NCBI RefSeq assembly: GCF_000499385.1
Contig: NW_013654191.1
Span: forward strand, 62,001 to 126,000
DNA: 64,000 nucleotides
From: Eimeria necatrix
Taxonomy: Eukaryota > Apicomplexa > Conoidasida > Eucoccidiorida > Eimeriidae
Reading direction: 5' to 3'
The position numbers were made by a program, and so were the translations under genes. How positions within the stretch are numbered: position 1 is the first letter of the stretch; every line of letters starts with the position of its first letter. Shown here in pieces: positions 1 to 11,100 of this stretch. The notes beneath the pieces are model-generated. The model did no database searches and was not told the origin of the DNA. It saw only the letters and a list, made by a program, of their open reading frames with translations.

Positions 1-2163
1 ATGGTGTTTTACTTCTATCTTGGCTGGCTTTGAGAACAGTCTCGATTTGCTCAAAGGAACTGTGCTCCATTCCACCATGCTTTCTGAGTACATTCCCGTT
101 TGCAGTGTCTTGCTGCTGCTTGAGGGGCTCTAGTTCGGCCCCCACCACTACGAGTGCCATAGCCCGTTTTGGATTGTGACCAGCACAGTGGTGCTTCAGC
201 GTCGCCACCGCACATCTTGCATGACCAGCTTATCGTGCCGTATTCTACCAAGTACTCTGCGGTGTGTCGCCACAGCGTATTACGGGGCAGCTGCCACCAC
301 TTTCCGAGTGGCATTTTTTCTGGCGGCTGTCCGTCATCGGAGCGGAGGCTGCGATGTCAGGAAAGTTATCATCAAAGCGCTCTACCAGTTGTCCGTTTGA
401 ATTTTCAAAGAGGTCTGTGCTTGCTTTGTTAAATTCTGCAGCGTGCTGTAAGGAAATACCTGCCTATTTAAGTTAAGTATGGCATACCACGGAGCAGGGT
501 CGTAATTTCGCTTATAAAATCGCCCTAGTTCTTCATGTTGGTTCAGATCTGTTAAATTGGGACTCAGGTTACAGAGATGGTCCTCTTTAATGCCACAGTA
601 TCTTCATTCTTCATTTGCGGAGTATTCCACTTTCCATGCAGCTCATCCGCTCCAGTTGTAGGTGCGACTTGATGGTGCTTCCAATATCGGGAACTATGGC
701 AATAATCCTGTCACAGAGCTGGCTTCTTGTCAGGGGAATCTTGTATTCTGCAGTTGTTAAGCGCGGTAGCTTTCATTTCGGTTGGCTCCTTTCCCATCTT
801 TTTCCCAGGAGTTTCGTGGTGCTCGTTCCTCAGTAGGTTGTAGGTTACAAATTTCCCTCCAAAATGCCGCTTGTTACCGGTAACAGTGCTTAGTTTTTAA
901 TGCATTTGTATGGCTGGCGCTAAACCTGCATTTGAAAGTTTGCCCTTACCTAGGCACACGTACGAGCTGAACCCGGCCACGCGCTCCTCGCTCTTAGGCA
1001 CGCCGATGCCTGGAGGCGCGGACTGGGTACTTTAAGAATATTGTGGAGCTGCCATTACTTGTAGTGCGTCGAGTCCTGCTTAACTGTTACGTGTGCCCTT
1101 TCACAACAACCAGCTAACTTACGCCCACTTCGGAGCGACAAGCGTACCCCGCTTAATTCCATGATTAGAGGCAAAAAATGCATTGTTTCGAGAGCCGAAA
1201 GCTCTAAATAGCTCTCAGAACTGGACTCTGCTCGTAGTTCTGTTCGTACCGCCTAACTTTGTCCCGCGCAGGTTGCGCGTTCGTAGTGTAGGTACCTGCG
1301 TGCCTCGCCACTATTCCAGTTGCTACGGAGCTGATGGCAACCCTGAACCTACCATCAATGTGTTCATCTTAGACCTCCAACTTAAAGAACTGGGTCAATG
1401 TCAAACAAAAAGATGCAAAAAGTCCAACATTTGAAGGACAAAAAATAGTGGTGGACGAGCACAGCTCTCCGGTGCTCGCTGGCGGCCAGGGAGCCCCAAA
1501 TTCTCGCTTTTGCAGTCCCACAAAAGCCTTTTTGTCATAGTGTTTTATGGTTGTGAAATAACATTCTTTCGAGTCCTGATCCTTAAATACCACACCCAAA
1601 ATATATAGCACAAACGCTAGACGTGAAAATGCCGCAACCCTCTGCGCCTATCCCCGAACTTGGGGAATTTATTATTGCAAACAAAGACAAACTCAAGAAA
1701 AAAGGCTCGGAGGCAGAAATGAATAAGTGAGAAACCCACATCAAAGTCACATTGCGTTTATATCTAGGTCAAATCCGCCAAACCCAAGATCATGAATGCA
1801 GCGAACAGAACTTTCCAGTGATTTACTGCGGCATGAGCGCATACTGCATAAACACACTTGATTCTCCCCACTTAGCGCACACAGCCTTGCAGAGTGGAAG
1901 TTGTGTTTCGGTCTGAAGCAGCATTCTTCTGGAGTGTCAACAGCTTTGGACGCATTTCTAGTGGCCCTAAGTTGCCCTAGAAGCCCAACTGAAGACGCTG
2001 TCGCTTCCAGATCAAAGCCTAGGCTTTAGTTGGATGAATTTAGATCCAGTGTATTGCATGCTTCAAGCACAGTTCTTTCCTGTTTATTGCTTGGTGTAGA
2101 GGCCTGACGGGCTGTATTGCGTATTTGCTGCGAGTGTGTGTGCGTGTGTGTTCGTGCGTTCAG
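1..2163. other. Spacer with no recognised gene; should contain the missing first exon of FBPase
   Basis: No open frame here looks like a conserved protein. The open frames are short and their translations are rich in Cys, Leu and Ser without motifs. The first conserved FBPase exon begins at 2164 in phase 2, so at least one upstream coding exon must exist. I looked for an N-terminal FBPase-like peptide ending in a GT donor in this stretch and found none. A short GT-rich tract (about 2134–2155) precedes the acceptor and is part of the intron. Confidence 0.5.
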
Positions 2164-4489
2164 GTTGCTAACTGCCATCAAGCTAGCGGCCAAAGTTGTT
2201 AACAGGGAAATTAATATGGCGGGCCTTGTGGACATCTTGGGGGCTGCCGGGAACCAGAACGTGCAGGGAGAGGATCAGCAAAAGCTCGATGTCTTCGCGA
2301 ACAAGAAATTCATTCAAGTCAGGCAAAACAACTGAACTTGAACAACTGGTTGTAGGATTTGGATAGTTTCGGCTTAGGATTAGAGAGGATCAGGTCAATA
2401 TTTCGCATCACCTGTGGGGGCTTAAGGATGTATACTAGTTGCGAAAACTTGGGGCTTCTGAAATTCGTCCTGTTTCCAGGAATCTAAAACGTAGGTTCAA
2501 AGCTGTGGATTTACAGTCGAAGGCGCGTGTTTAGGTGTTTGGTTGCCTTCAGGCGTTGGTCAACAGGGAAGTGGTCTGTGGCATATGCACAGAGGAAGAC
2601 GATGACTTTATTCCCGTCAATCCCAACTGCCACCTCGTGCTGCTGATGGACCCGCTAGATGGTGCATCTTTACTGTTACTGACGCTGTGCTGTCTGCGCT
2701 TGCTTGTGCTTTTGCTGCTGCTGCGGCTTCTATCGCTGCTCCTGGTTGTGCCGCGGCCAGCAATAATTGAATTGATTCTCTTCATGCTGACTCCATTGTG
2801 GTGCTCCCGATGCAGCTACAGTTGCTGCTGCTGTTTTTCGCTGGCAATGCCTGTATGAGTGCTAATTATGTGTTTAAGTCGCTTTCTACTTGCACCCGCT
2901 CCTCCCGAAGTAAACACCTCATGTCGATTGTTTTAGTTTTAGTTTAGAAGAGCCAGGCGCTCTTGAGCATAAAACGGGAGCACTGCAAGAACCTGCATCT
3001 GTTTTTTGTCTCTAGGCTCGTCGAACATCGACGTCAATGTCTCCGTCGGGACTATCTTCTCTATATTCCAGCGTGTTTCTCCAGTCGGCCAGCCGGTGGA
3101 GAGAAGAGACTTCTTGCAGCCTGGCAAAGAACAACTCGCTGCAGGTTATGTCCTCTACGGTTCCAGCACCATGCTCGTAAGTGCTGCTGTGCACCGGCTG
3201 TGGTTGTTGGCTGTTATGTGACACTGATAGTTGCAACTGATGCCGGATGCTGCAGGTAGTGCTGCAGGTACTGTTGCACACATACAGGAATGCTTGCGAG
3301 ACAACGGCTGCCTGCATATGTTGAAAGAGCGAGAGGGCAAGAAAACAGAACTTTGGGATAAGGGTGTACACCGTAGCATGCGCCGCATTACACACAGCGG
3401 CACATATTTAAGAACATGTAGTGGTTGAAACTGTATTCGCAGGTCATGACGACCGGCTCGGGCGTAAACGGCTTCACACTTGACTCCTCTCTGGGCACTT
3501 TCTTCCTCTCACATCCTAACATGCACTTTCCTGTAAGTTCGTTCGAAGTACAAGCAATGCCCCGTTCTCCAGATGCACAATGGGAAGAAGGCTCTAGGGC
3601 TTAGCTTTCAGGGCTTGCCATTCGGGCGGAACGCACGCAGGAAAAGGCAAAGATCTACAGCGTGAACGAGGGAAACTACAAAGCATTCCCAGACGGAGTC
3701 AAAAGCTTTATTGAAGAAGCCCACAGTGGAGAGGTAATTCGGACGTAGGGTTTTTGCTCTCAGTTTAAGAGTTCTACTTCAAGGCCTGCAACTCAGAGTA
3801 CAACTGGGGTTAACGCTTATGCACAGGAATAACCACCAATGGTCAGGTACCATGTTTATTTACAGACAAGCATCAGGAGCTGCGACTACTTGTTTATTAG
3901 TTCCGAACTTTTCATATTTAGGACGTAAGGCGTCGAGGTTTTGCTTTCTGCACAGAAGGGCCCGTTTTCCCTGCGATACATTGGGAGTTTGGTGTCGGAT
4001 TTCCACAGAAATTTACTGCAAGGTGGCATTTATATGTACCCGCCCACAAAGAAAGGTAACTTTTGGCCCTGAACTTCATCCGTTAGGGGCTTTCCCTTGT
4101 TTGCCACATTTGTGAGCGTGCGTTGTAGTATCTTTTGTCCTTATCTGCCGTTTTTCATTTTCGAGAGGGGGAATGGAGACAGCGCTAATGAGCTGAGCGT
4201 CGATGCATCCTTGTCTACTTTTCACCTGTGTGTCTGTTTCTCACCGTTGCCAGACCCTAAGGGAAAGCTGCGTTTGCTTTACGAGGCGAACCCGATGGCT
4301 TTGCTGGCGGAACAGGCAGGAGGCATGGCGACGGACGGCTTTGATCGAATTCTGTCGATTGTTCCGCAAAACTTGCACCAACGCGTGCCTCTGTTTGTGG
4401 GCAGCTCGCAGCTAGTGGAGCACGTCACAGAACTCATGAAAACACACAGCCCCCAGTGCAGGCTCCACGCAGATACGCTATCCCCCTGA
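2164..4489 (+). CDS. FBP: Fructose-1,6-bisphosphatase (5'-partial gene model)
   Basis: This enzyme hydrolyses fructose-1,6-bisphosphate to fructose-6-phosphate, the committed step of cytosolic gluconeogenesis. Seven exons chain with matching phases: 2164–2317, 2553–2661, 3016–3176, 3443–3532, 3641–3733, 3956–4055 and 4254–4489 (TGA). Class I FBPase signatures are in order. The first exon carries [10 protein letters not shown] and GLVDILG. The acidic metal loop EEDDDF follows, then the metal and phosphate motif [17 protein letters not shown], which is split by an intron inside its Gly codon. Next come the substrate-contact NEGNY, then [18 protein letters not shown], and [20 protein letters not shown] with the C-terminal metal-ligand Glu. 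No catalytic residue is missing in what is visible. The start codon and N-terminal 20–40 residues lie in an upstream exon that I could not identify. It is convergent with the proteasome gene at 5912–7492. Identification is secure; only the 5' end is open. Confidence 0.95.
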
Positions 4490-5911
4490 ATCCAGATGCT
4501 TTAAACACGCTTCACAGGTTGCGTATGTGCCCCAGATCTACTGTGGGTGCTCATACAGTCAAAGCAGTAGTCGAAATTTTTCCTCTGGTTTTCTATGTGC
4601 CCTAGAACGGGTGTGTTTATGTTTATGTGGTACCGGCGGTGTGTGTGGTTTGCTTACTGGTAAGGGCTGTTAAGGAATAGCGGCCTATGAGTGCGTTCAT
4701 ATTTTTGTACGCTTTCATGTAGACATTGCGCCCTAGAACGGGCGTACTCATGCTCACGGTACGGGCGCTGTGTGGTTTGTAAATCGGTGACGGCTTTAAA
4801 AGGTCGTGTGCGTACGCTCGTATTTTTGTACGTTCTCATACAGACATGTGTGTATGGCGTCGTACGTCTTATAAAGAGGCAGACGAATGCATGCAGATGG
4901 GGGAGTACGCCTTTGCACTAAAAGCCCCAAATCAGCCCGCATTGAGAAGCCCAAACGCGACTTCACCCCTCACCGTGATCACGCGCAGAAATTTGCTGCC
5001 GATGTATTTTTGTTAATAGCGGCTCAATGGGAGCGATTCACACGCAATTTTGTGTGCGTCCTCATCTAGAACACTCATGCGGAAGAGGGTGAATAAACCA
5101 CCTGCATAACCCAATACTGTACTTTCGCAAGCAGGTATGCACGCGAATACAGGTGCATCGTCTTAGCTCTCTTGTGTCGAAAATGCATCGTCGGGAGCAC
5201 TTGGTCTTGCTAAAACCTTGTTTAGCCCCCCAATGCTGATTCGCCCCAGGGGCTCGGTGGAGCGTGCATACAGTTGCAGTTGTTCTGAAACTGTCGAAAC
5301 ACTTTGGCGTTGGACCTAACAGCGTTTTCTATTTTTGCTCATTTGGACCCCGTCCACTTGAAGAACTAGGAGCACGTAGTGAACTGGGCGCACTGCGTTT
5401 GAAGATGGCTAGGACCTGCGCACAGGTCAAGCACGTGGCTGCACCTGCGCCCAGCCCACCAGGCATACTTCTACCACAGGTGGATACAAAAGTTAGCACT
5501 TGCTGTGTTCGGCTATTGTGCCTACGTAGGCGAAGTGGTTTAAAAAGGACCTGTCTTGGTTTGTACGTTTGCAACCCTTAACAGTTGTCAGTGGTTGTTC
5601 TTCTCATAACAGGCCTTAGCACCGGAGTCTGGGGTGTGCAGCCACAATTTGGCCCTCGAAAGGGAAAAGACAAACGCCGTCATCTACCACTGTCACCTTC
5701 AGCAGTTCGTTCACTCTCACTTATGAATGGACTTCCTCAGGGCGCCTAACGGGCTGGTGAATGTACAAGTCGAAAGAAACAAATGTTTTGTGCGCATATC
5801 TGACTGGGATAAACATGCAGCTGAGTGTAACGAACAGCTCGCCCCTAACGAACAGTTTGCCTATCTGCAGGGCAGAGGGGTGGGGAACCTCGCCCTGATT
5901 TCAAAATCTGG
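4490..5911. other. Convergent 3' spacer between FBPase and proteasome beta-2
   Basis: No gene was recognised. The stretch holds the 3' flanks of two convergent genes and a degenerate 131-bp tandem repeat (4600–4850, listed separately). Open frames such as 5264–5581 have no family resemblance and no flanking splice signals that would tie them to a neighbour. Confidence 0.6.
4600..4850. repeat. Degenerate tandem repeat, unit about 131 bp
   Basis: Two adjacent units start with ccctagaacggg at 4600 and ccctagaacggg at 4731. Both then carry, in the same order, a gtac-gg-cg stretch, tgtgtggttt, a ggtaagggct or ggtgacggct variant, a ttcatattttt or tcgtatttttg motif, and an agacat end. A weaker third relative (tcatacag … ttttctatgtg) may precede them at about 4548–4599. 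The units differ by many substitutions, so the array is old. It lies between two convergent genes and has no coding potential. Confidence 0.75.
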
Positions 5912-7492
5912 CTACAACGCCTCAACCATCTCGACGTCCTCCTCAACTGCTACAGCCGCTCTTACCTCTTCAATGTGCTGGCTGAAAAACGGTGTGGTGC
6001 CGATCTCATAAGGAGTATACACACCCTTCTGCGCTTCACGGGCGGGGGAAGCGTATTTGCGTATGTGCTTTGTCTCATCTTTCTTAATTATGCAAATATC
6101 GACATTGCCACCACTGCCTAGATCGTTCATTACACCAGCAGTTATCGCGGAACACACCAAAGCGACCGCTTCTTCTTGAGTCATTCCGTCCTTAAACCCT
6201 GAACGGCAGAAGTACCGCACAACAGCAAGGATGAAAACGTACACCTTACGTGGGAAGCACGGGACGAGCTGAAGTTGGCTGGAGAAGGCTATTTACATCT
6301 TTTACGGAGCCGCATGAAGATGTACTTAACACATCGTGCAAAAGACCACAGGCTGAGAATGATACCGACTCGAAATGCAAATACACCTCAACCTCACCGG
6401 CCTCCAGCACTGCCATTGCGTTAAGGCTGCCGCTGCCCATTGCCGCGTAGCTTGCTGAGTCCGTTGAGCCGTGGGGATGAATTTTGTACAGAGAGGGCCC
6501 ACGTATGTCAACGCCACCAAGCACTATGGCGCAGCCGCGGTAGCCCTGACGCCACATACATGCACAGAATTACACTGCGCACCCTGGTGCGACAGCTAAT
6601 AACGCAGATGACTGTTAGTGCCCCCGACAGCTGCACCGCTTTAAAAGCAGCCACAGCTCCTACTGCAGCTGCTCTTGCAGCCCCATGACTTCGTATAAGA
6701 GGTGATATACACATGCCTTTTGAGCGTTTGGAGCTCACATAGTACGTACCTGGTACTTGAAAAGCTCTTGGCTCAGCACGCAGACAGCCATGCTTACGCG
6801 GGCTTGCTGCAAAAGACCCAAAACCAAAATTCTGAGCCCTTAATCGTATAGCCTACGCGTACAGTAAAATTATTCCCCTGAAGTACACGCCTCCCTAGTC
6901 TGAGGCTTGGCGTTTGTATCCTGTGGGCGATGGGTATCACACAATACCCCTGTTAAAGACACCTGTGCGCGGTGCGCAGTAAACACGCTCACAGTCGCTC
7001 AGGGCTATGGCTATACGTTGCACATTACGCTTTAGACGGCTAGGATTTCCGACTCTCGTTAACGCTATGGTGTACCTTTGCGTAGGTGTTGAGTCTGTGC
7101 AGCTCGACCTGGGTGGCGAGCCAGTCGCACATGTGGTCGAGGTCTGCTGCAGTGCCTGCACCAGCTGCGTAGATGTTACTGCTGATTTTGTGGAGTTTGT
7201 TGCAATTCTTATCCGCAACAAGGGGACCCTCGGTTGCCCTTGTGTCGGCCCCCAGCACCACACCGTCCTGAAATATGACACCACATATGGTCGTGCCTGT
7301 CTTGCGCAGAGGAGGCATGCGAAAGCCCCCTGCTGCTGCTGCGGCAGGAACGCCGGTCGATGACGAAGCAGAAGAGCTCGGACCCGCTGCTTCAGTGGCG
7401 GCAGCAGAGCGCAGTAGTAAGGATACATTCCGGCTGTGGTTGCTGAAGTCAAACCCTCCTAATTGGCGTTGCAGCTGTTCCACAGAACCCAT
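5912..7492 (-). CDS. PSMB7: 20S proteasome subunit beta-2 (PSMB7 type)
   Basis: This is a catalytic beta subunit of the 20S core particle, the one giving trypsin-like activity. Four exons on the minus strand join in phase: 7076–7492, 6750–6806, 6398–6545 and 5912–6198, giving 302 residues. Residues 1–66 are a propeptide with an Ala/Ser-rich stretch. Self-cleavage before Thr67 in TGTTICGV would expose the catalytic threonine. The beta-2 signature [17 protein letters not shown] supplies the conserved catalytic Asp. The 57-bp second exon encodes the segment ending LFKYQ, which links the two halves of the fold. The third carries [20 protein letters not shown] and [14 protein letters not shown]. 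The last carries the helix with [12 protein letters not shown] and [14 protein letters not shown], followed by an extended acidic tail ([10 protein letters not shown]). The ATG at 7492 is the only in-frame Met upstream of the propeptide. Promoter elements must lie in the 700 bp shared with the divergent gene at 8191. Confidence 0.96.
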
Positions 7493-8190
7493 TTTGTCTG
7501 TTCACTTTTTTTCTGCTGCGGTATACTGTTCTGGCTTTTGCTGTCGCTCTTGCTGTGAAAGTTATCGCTGTCGAGCTACGGTGTGTGCAGGCCTTGACAC
7601 CAGAAAGCCCGTCATCGACAGTTTAGTGAAACTTAATTTGTTCAGTCAGCGCTAAGTATATAGAACAGGCATTTGCTGATCCTCAATAGCAGCAGCGCCA
7701 ACTGCAGCAGCAGCTGCAGCAGCAGCAGACAGCATCCCCTCCCTCCCCCACGGCCTAGGCCCCAGTACCCAGGGGCCCCCCCTTTCGGACCATGCCTCAC
7801 GTTAAGGGTTCTATGGCTCAAGAATTAAATTATTTAGTCCTTTTACTACTTTTTGTGCTATATAGGGATACATGAGGGCCAATGTTTTCTACCCGCACCG
7901 GAGTTTCATTGTTTTGTGTGTAGGGCTGAAAGTGTGAGGCGTCTATATCGCGAAGAAATTATTAGAGCGATAGGGTGAAAATCCCCTTCCATCCCAGATC
8001 CCTAGACTCAGACTCTGGAGCTGAGAGATTGGGAATTAGGTTTTAGAGTTTAAGGCTCCGTGGGACATCGCCGGTGGGCGCGAGGTGTACCGACATCCTG
8101 TCGGCCCCACCTTCCGGCGCCACAGCTCACACGGCAGAAGCAGCAACAGCAGCAAAGGGAAATCCCGCGCTGCTGCTGGAGTGCAGTATC
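7493..8190. promoter_or_regulatory. Divergent intergenic region between PSMB7 (-) and the pseudokinase gene (+)
   Basis: This 0.7-kb gap separates two divergently transcribed genes, so it must contain both promoters. It holds a CAG/CTGCAG cluster (about 7687–7732), a run of C-rich sequence (about 7738–7790), and AT-rich stretches near 7825–7865. I recognise no specific transcription-factor site. Assignment as a promoter region is inference from gene orientation only. Confidence 0.45.
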
Positions 8191-11100
8191 ATGGGAAAGC
8201 CTTGTGATGTAAACCTCAGTGGCAACAGGAACGGCAGCAGCAGTAGCAAGAGCAATAGCAGCAGCAACAGCAGCAGCAACAGCAAAGATACCAAGGGCAG
8301 CAGCAACAGCAACTGCAGCACAGGATGCCCAACAAGCGATGCTGCATTGCCAGCGGCAACTCCCCGGGGCCCATCCGAGGAAGAAGGAGCAACGGCAAGT
8401 ACTGCTGCTGCTCACCAAAATGCCGCTGCAGCTGCGACAGCGGCAGCGACTACGGCAAGTCCAGAAGAGACACAACACAAGGAGCAACAGCAACAGCCGC
8501 AGGAGCTTTCGAGTGCAGTCCCGCCTTCTAGCGTACACGGAATAATGCCACGCGGTGCTGTATCAACTGGTTCAGTGGGCTCGCCGGGCGCTCATGACAG
8601 ACCGGACGATGACGCCGCTCCTGGGACCCAGTCTGCTGCTACTGCTGCTGCAGCTAGCAGCAAAAGCAGCAGCAGCAGCAGCGTTTTGGGTTCTCTGTTT
8701 GCTATGCGCCTACCTCACTCGGATGGACCTGCGGCTGCAGAAATGGAGGCAGCGTTACTGTCATCTGACGGAGGTCCTGCAACCTCTGAAGGCGCGATAT
8801 GTTCTTCTTTGGCAAAAGCAGAAACCGAAGCAGAAGCAACACCGGAGCCATCACCTCCGCTAAGAAGTTCGGGGGCAACTTCCCAGCGTGCCAGCCGGCA
8901 AGTTGGCTTCGCCAGACTCAGGACCTTCGACAAAATTAATGAGGTTTGTTTTTTCGGCCATTGCCGTCTCAACTTCTTGCCATTTCAGCTGCCTACCGTG
9001 TTGACGCCGCTAGTTTTGCAGCAGCTTGTGCTGCGGTGGCACTGTTTAGTGCCGCAAGCTGGTATTTGCAGTGGTCTTGTTTTTTTCTTCGTGCTCCTTC
9101 TGGCTGCACTACTGCAGGCCTTGCGGTTGTCCGAGACAGAAGAGAAGGAGCTTTTGGCCATAGCGCAGCAGCAGCAACAATTGTTACCCGGCATGCAGCG
9201 TGGCCGTTGGCTACAGGCCTGGGTGGAGCCCTTTGCTGCTGGTCCTGCCCAGCAGGTGCGTTTGTGTCTTTGTTCTTACCTTAATCTCACTTTGCCCTTC
9301 TTCTAAATTTCACCGTTTTCTTGTCCGCGTCTCTCGTGTCGCCTCTGTGCAATTCTCCGTCGCCTTTTCTCCCCGTGCGTGCTCGTCTGTTTCTGTGCGT
9401 TCGGCTCTCTCTCTCCCTCCTGCCTACTTTCTTTTCTCGCAAGTTGTTTCCGTTTCTCGTGTGCATGCCTGCGTTTGTAGTTTTGCTGAGCTACTCCTCT
9501 TCTTTTCCGTCTTGCCTGCTATTCGTTTCTGTCTCTACTTGTGGCTGGAGCCGTTTTCTCTCAATGTTGCTCCCATCGTGTCCTCTCTGTGCGCTTCCGT
9601 ACTTCTTCCTTACAGTATTAATGCACGTTTCGTTCACTTTTGTCCTCCATTCCCCTACTTCTTGTTCCTCTTGGCGGGCTTGACGTTGTACTGTTGCTTC
9701 GGCATCGCTACGGCTGCTTCAGGATGGAACAGCGGCAGCAGCGGCAGCTGTGCTGCCTCTGTCTGTTCCTGGAGGGCTCTACACTTTAGGAGTTTCTGCT
9801 TCGCGCCCCGCCTTCCTTCCTGCTGCTGTTCCTGTTGCTGCTGCTGCAGCGTCTTCATCGCAGGAGCGCCTCACCGCAGCAGCAATAACAGAAGCTGCAG
9901 CCACATCTGCAGCTGCCGCTGCAGGTTCTGCAACCGTTTCAGCAGGAGCTGTTGAAGTGATGGAGGTTGTAGCTGAGGCCTACAAAAGGGTGGCGGAGTC
10001 CTCTGTCCCCTCAAGGCGCATTAGAATCCCTACGGGCGCATTTCGACCGGTCAGTCGGACGTTACATTTATCAAGCTAAATACGCGTTTCTGCACCAAGC
10101 TGTATGACGTCCTTTGACAGCCTATGTAGACGTCGTGCTGACCCCACGGTGCTCAGGCTTGGCGCGGCATTTGCCTCGCCGCTGTGTGGATACGACCGCA
10201 TATCTGGTGATTTTGCTGCTGCTTTTGAAGGCCAACGATGTGCTCTTCTTGGTGCCGTGCTATGTTGCAGCGGGGAGACCTGCAGAAAGGCCAGAAGCCC
10301 GTTTGTCTTCGCTTTGCTTCTGCTACGGTCACTGCTATTCGTAGTGCACCAGCAGCCAAAGAGCGCCGGCAGCAACAACAGCAGCAGCATGTGACGGCAA
10401 CGGCATCGGCAATAGCAGTAGCGGTAGAAGAGGAGCCAACGGAGCTGCAGCAGAAAAAGATTAGTTTGCTTCAATTTCTCTGTCTCCTGGAGCAACAGAT
10501 ATTTCTTTGGTGCAGTAGCACATCTCTCGAACACTACTCCTTAGCCTGCGACCCTGCGGCCCTGCAGGCGGCTGCTGCTGCTGCTGGTCGTAGCAGAAGC
10601 GCAGCAGTATCGGCAGCATCTGATGGGCATGTGCCCTTTTGGGAATACATGCTGGAAATTAAGCCTCCCGAAATGCCTCTGGAAGAATTTGTAGTGTAAG
10701 GAGAACATATGCAGGCATCACACAACAAGAGCAGCGCAGCAGAATTGACAAGCGAGCAATAGCAGCTGCATCAGCAAAGCACGAGCTGCACAGTCAGGGC
10801 GACCGCCATCAGGACGGCAACAGAAGATGCAGTAGCTACGTACGTTTGCTTGCAGCCTGCGTTCCTTATTGCTTCTGTTTGGTTCCTTTGTCTGCCTTTT
10901 GTTCAGCTGGTGCCAGAGGCCTGTTGGCATGCCAGTTGAAGATTATCTGCAGTGGGTCTGCATCATACTCCCATCTCTCCCTTTCCATTGACCGAAGTTC
11001 TTGTTTCGCGTGTCTGTTGAATGGATCGTTTTTGTTCGCTTTTCTGTTTTCCTCATTGGGACTGCCTTTTTTCCCTGCCTTTTTTTCGATTACGTGCATC

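Noticed and set aside
7960..8050. Possible telomere-like words (ttaggttttagagtttaag)
   Set aside because: No regular TTTAGGG-type array; only single scattered words.
8050..8538. Minus-strand poly-Cys/Leu frame
   Set aside because: Reverse reading of the CAG repeats in the first exon of the plus-strand gene.
9200..9700. Plus-strand Cys/Phe/Ser-rich frame
   Set aside because: It starts after a GTGCGT donor and is T/C-rich, so it is an intron of the pseudokinase gene.
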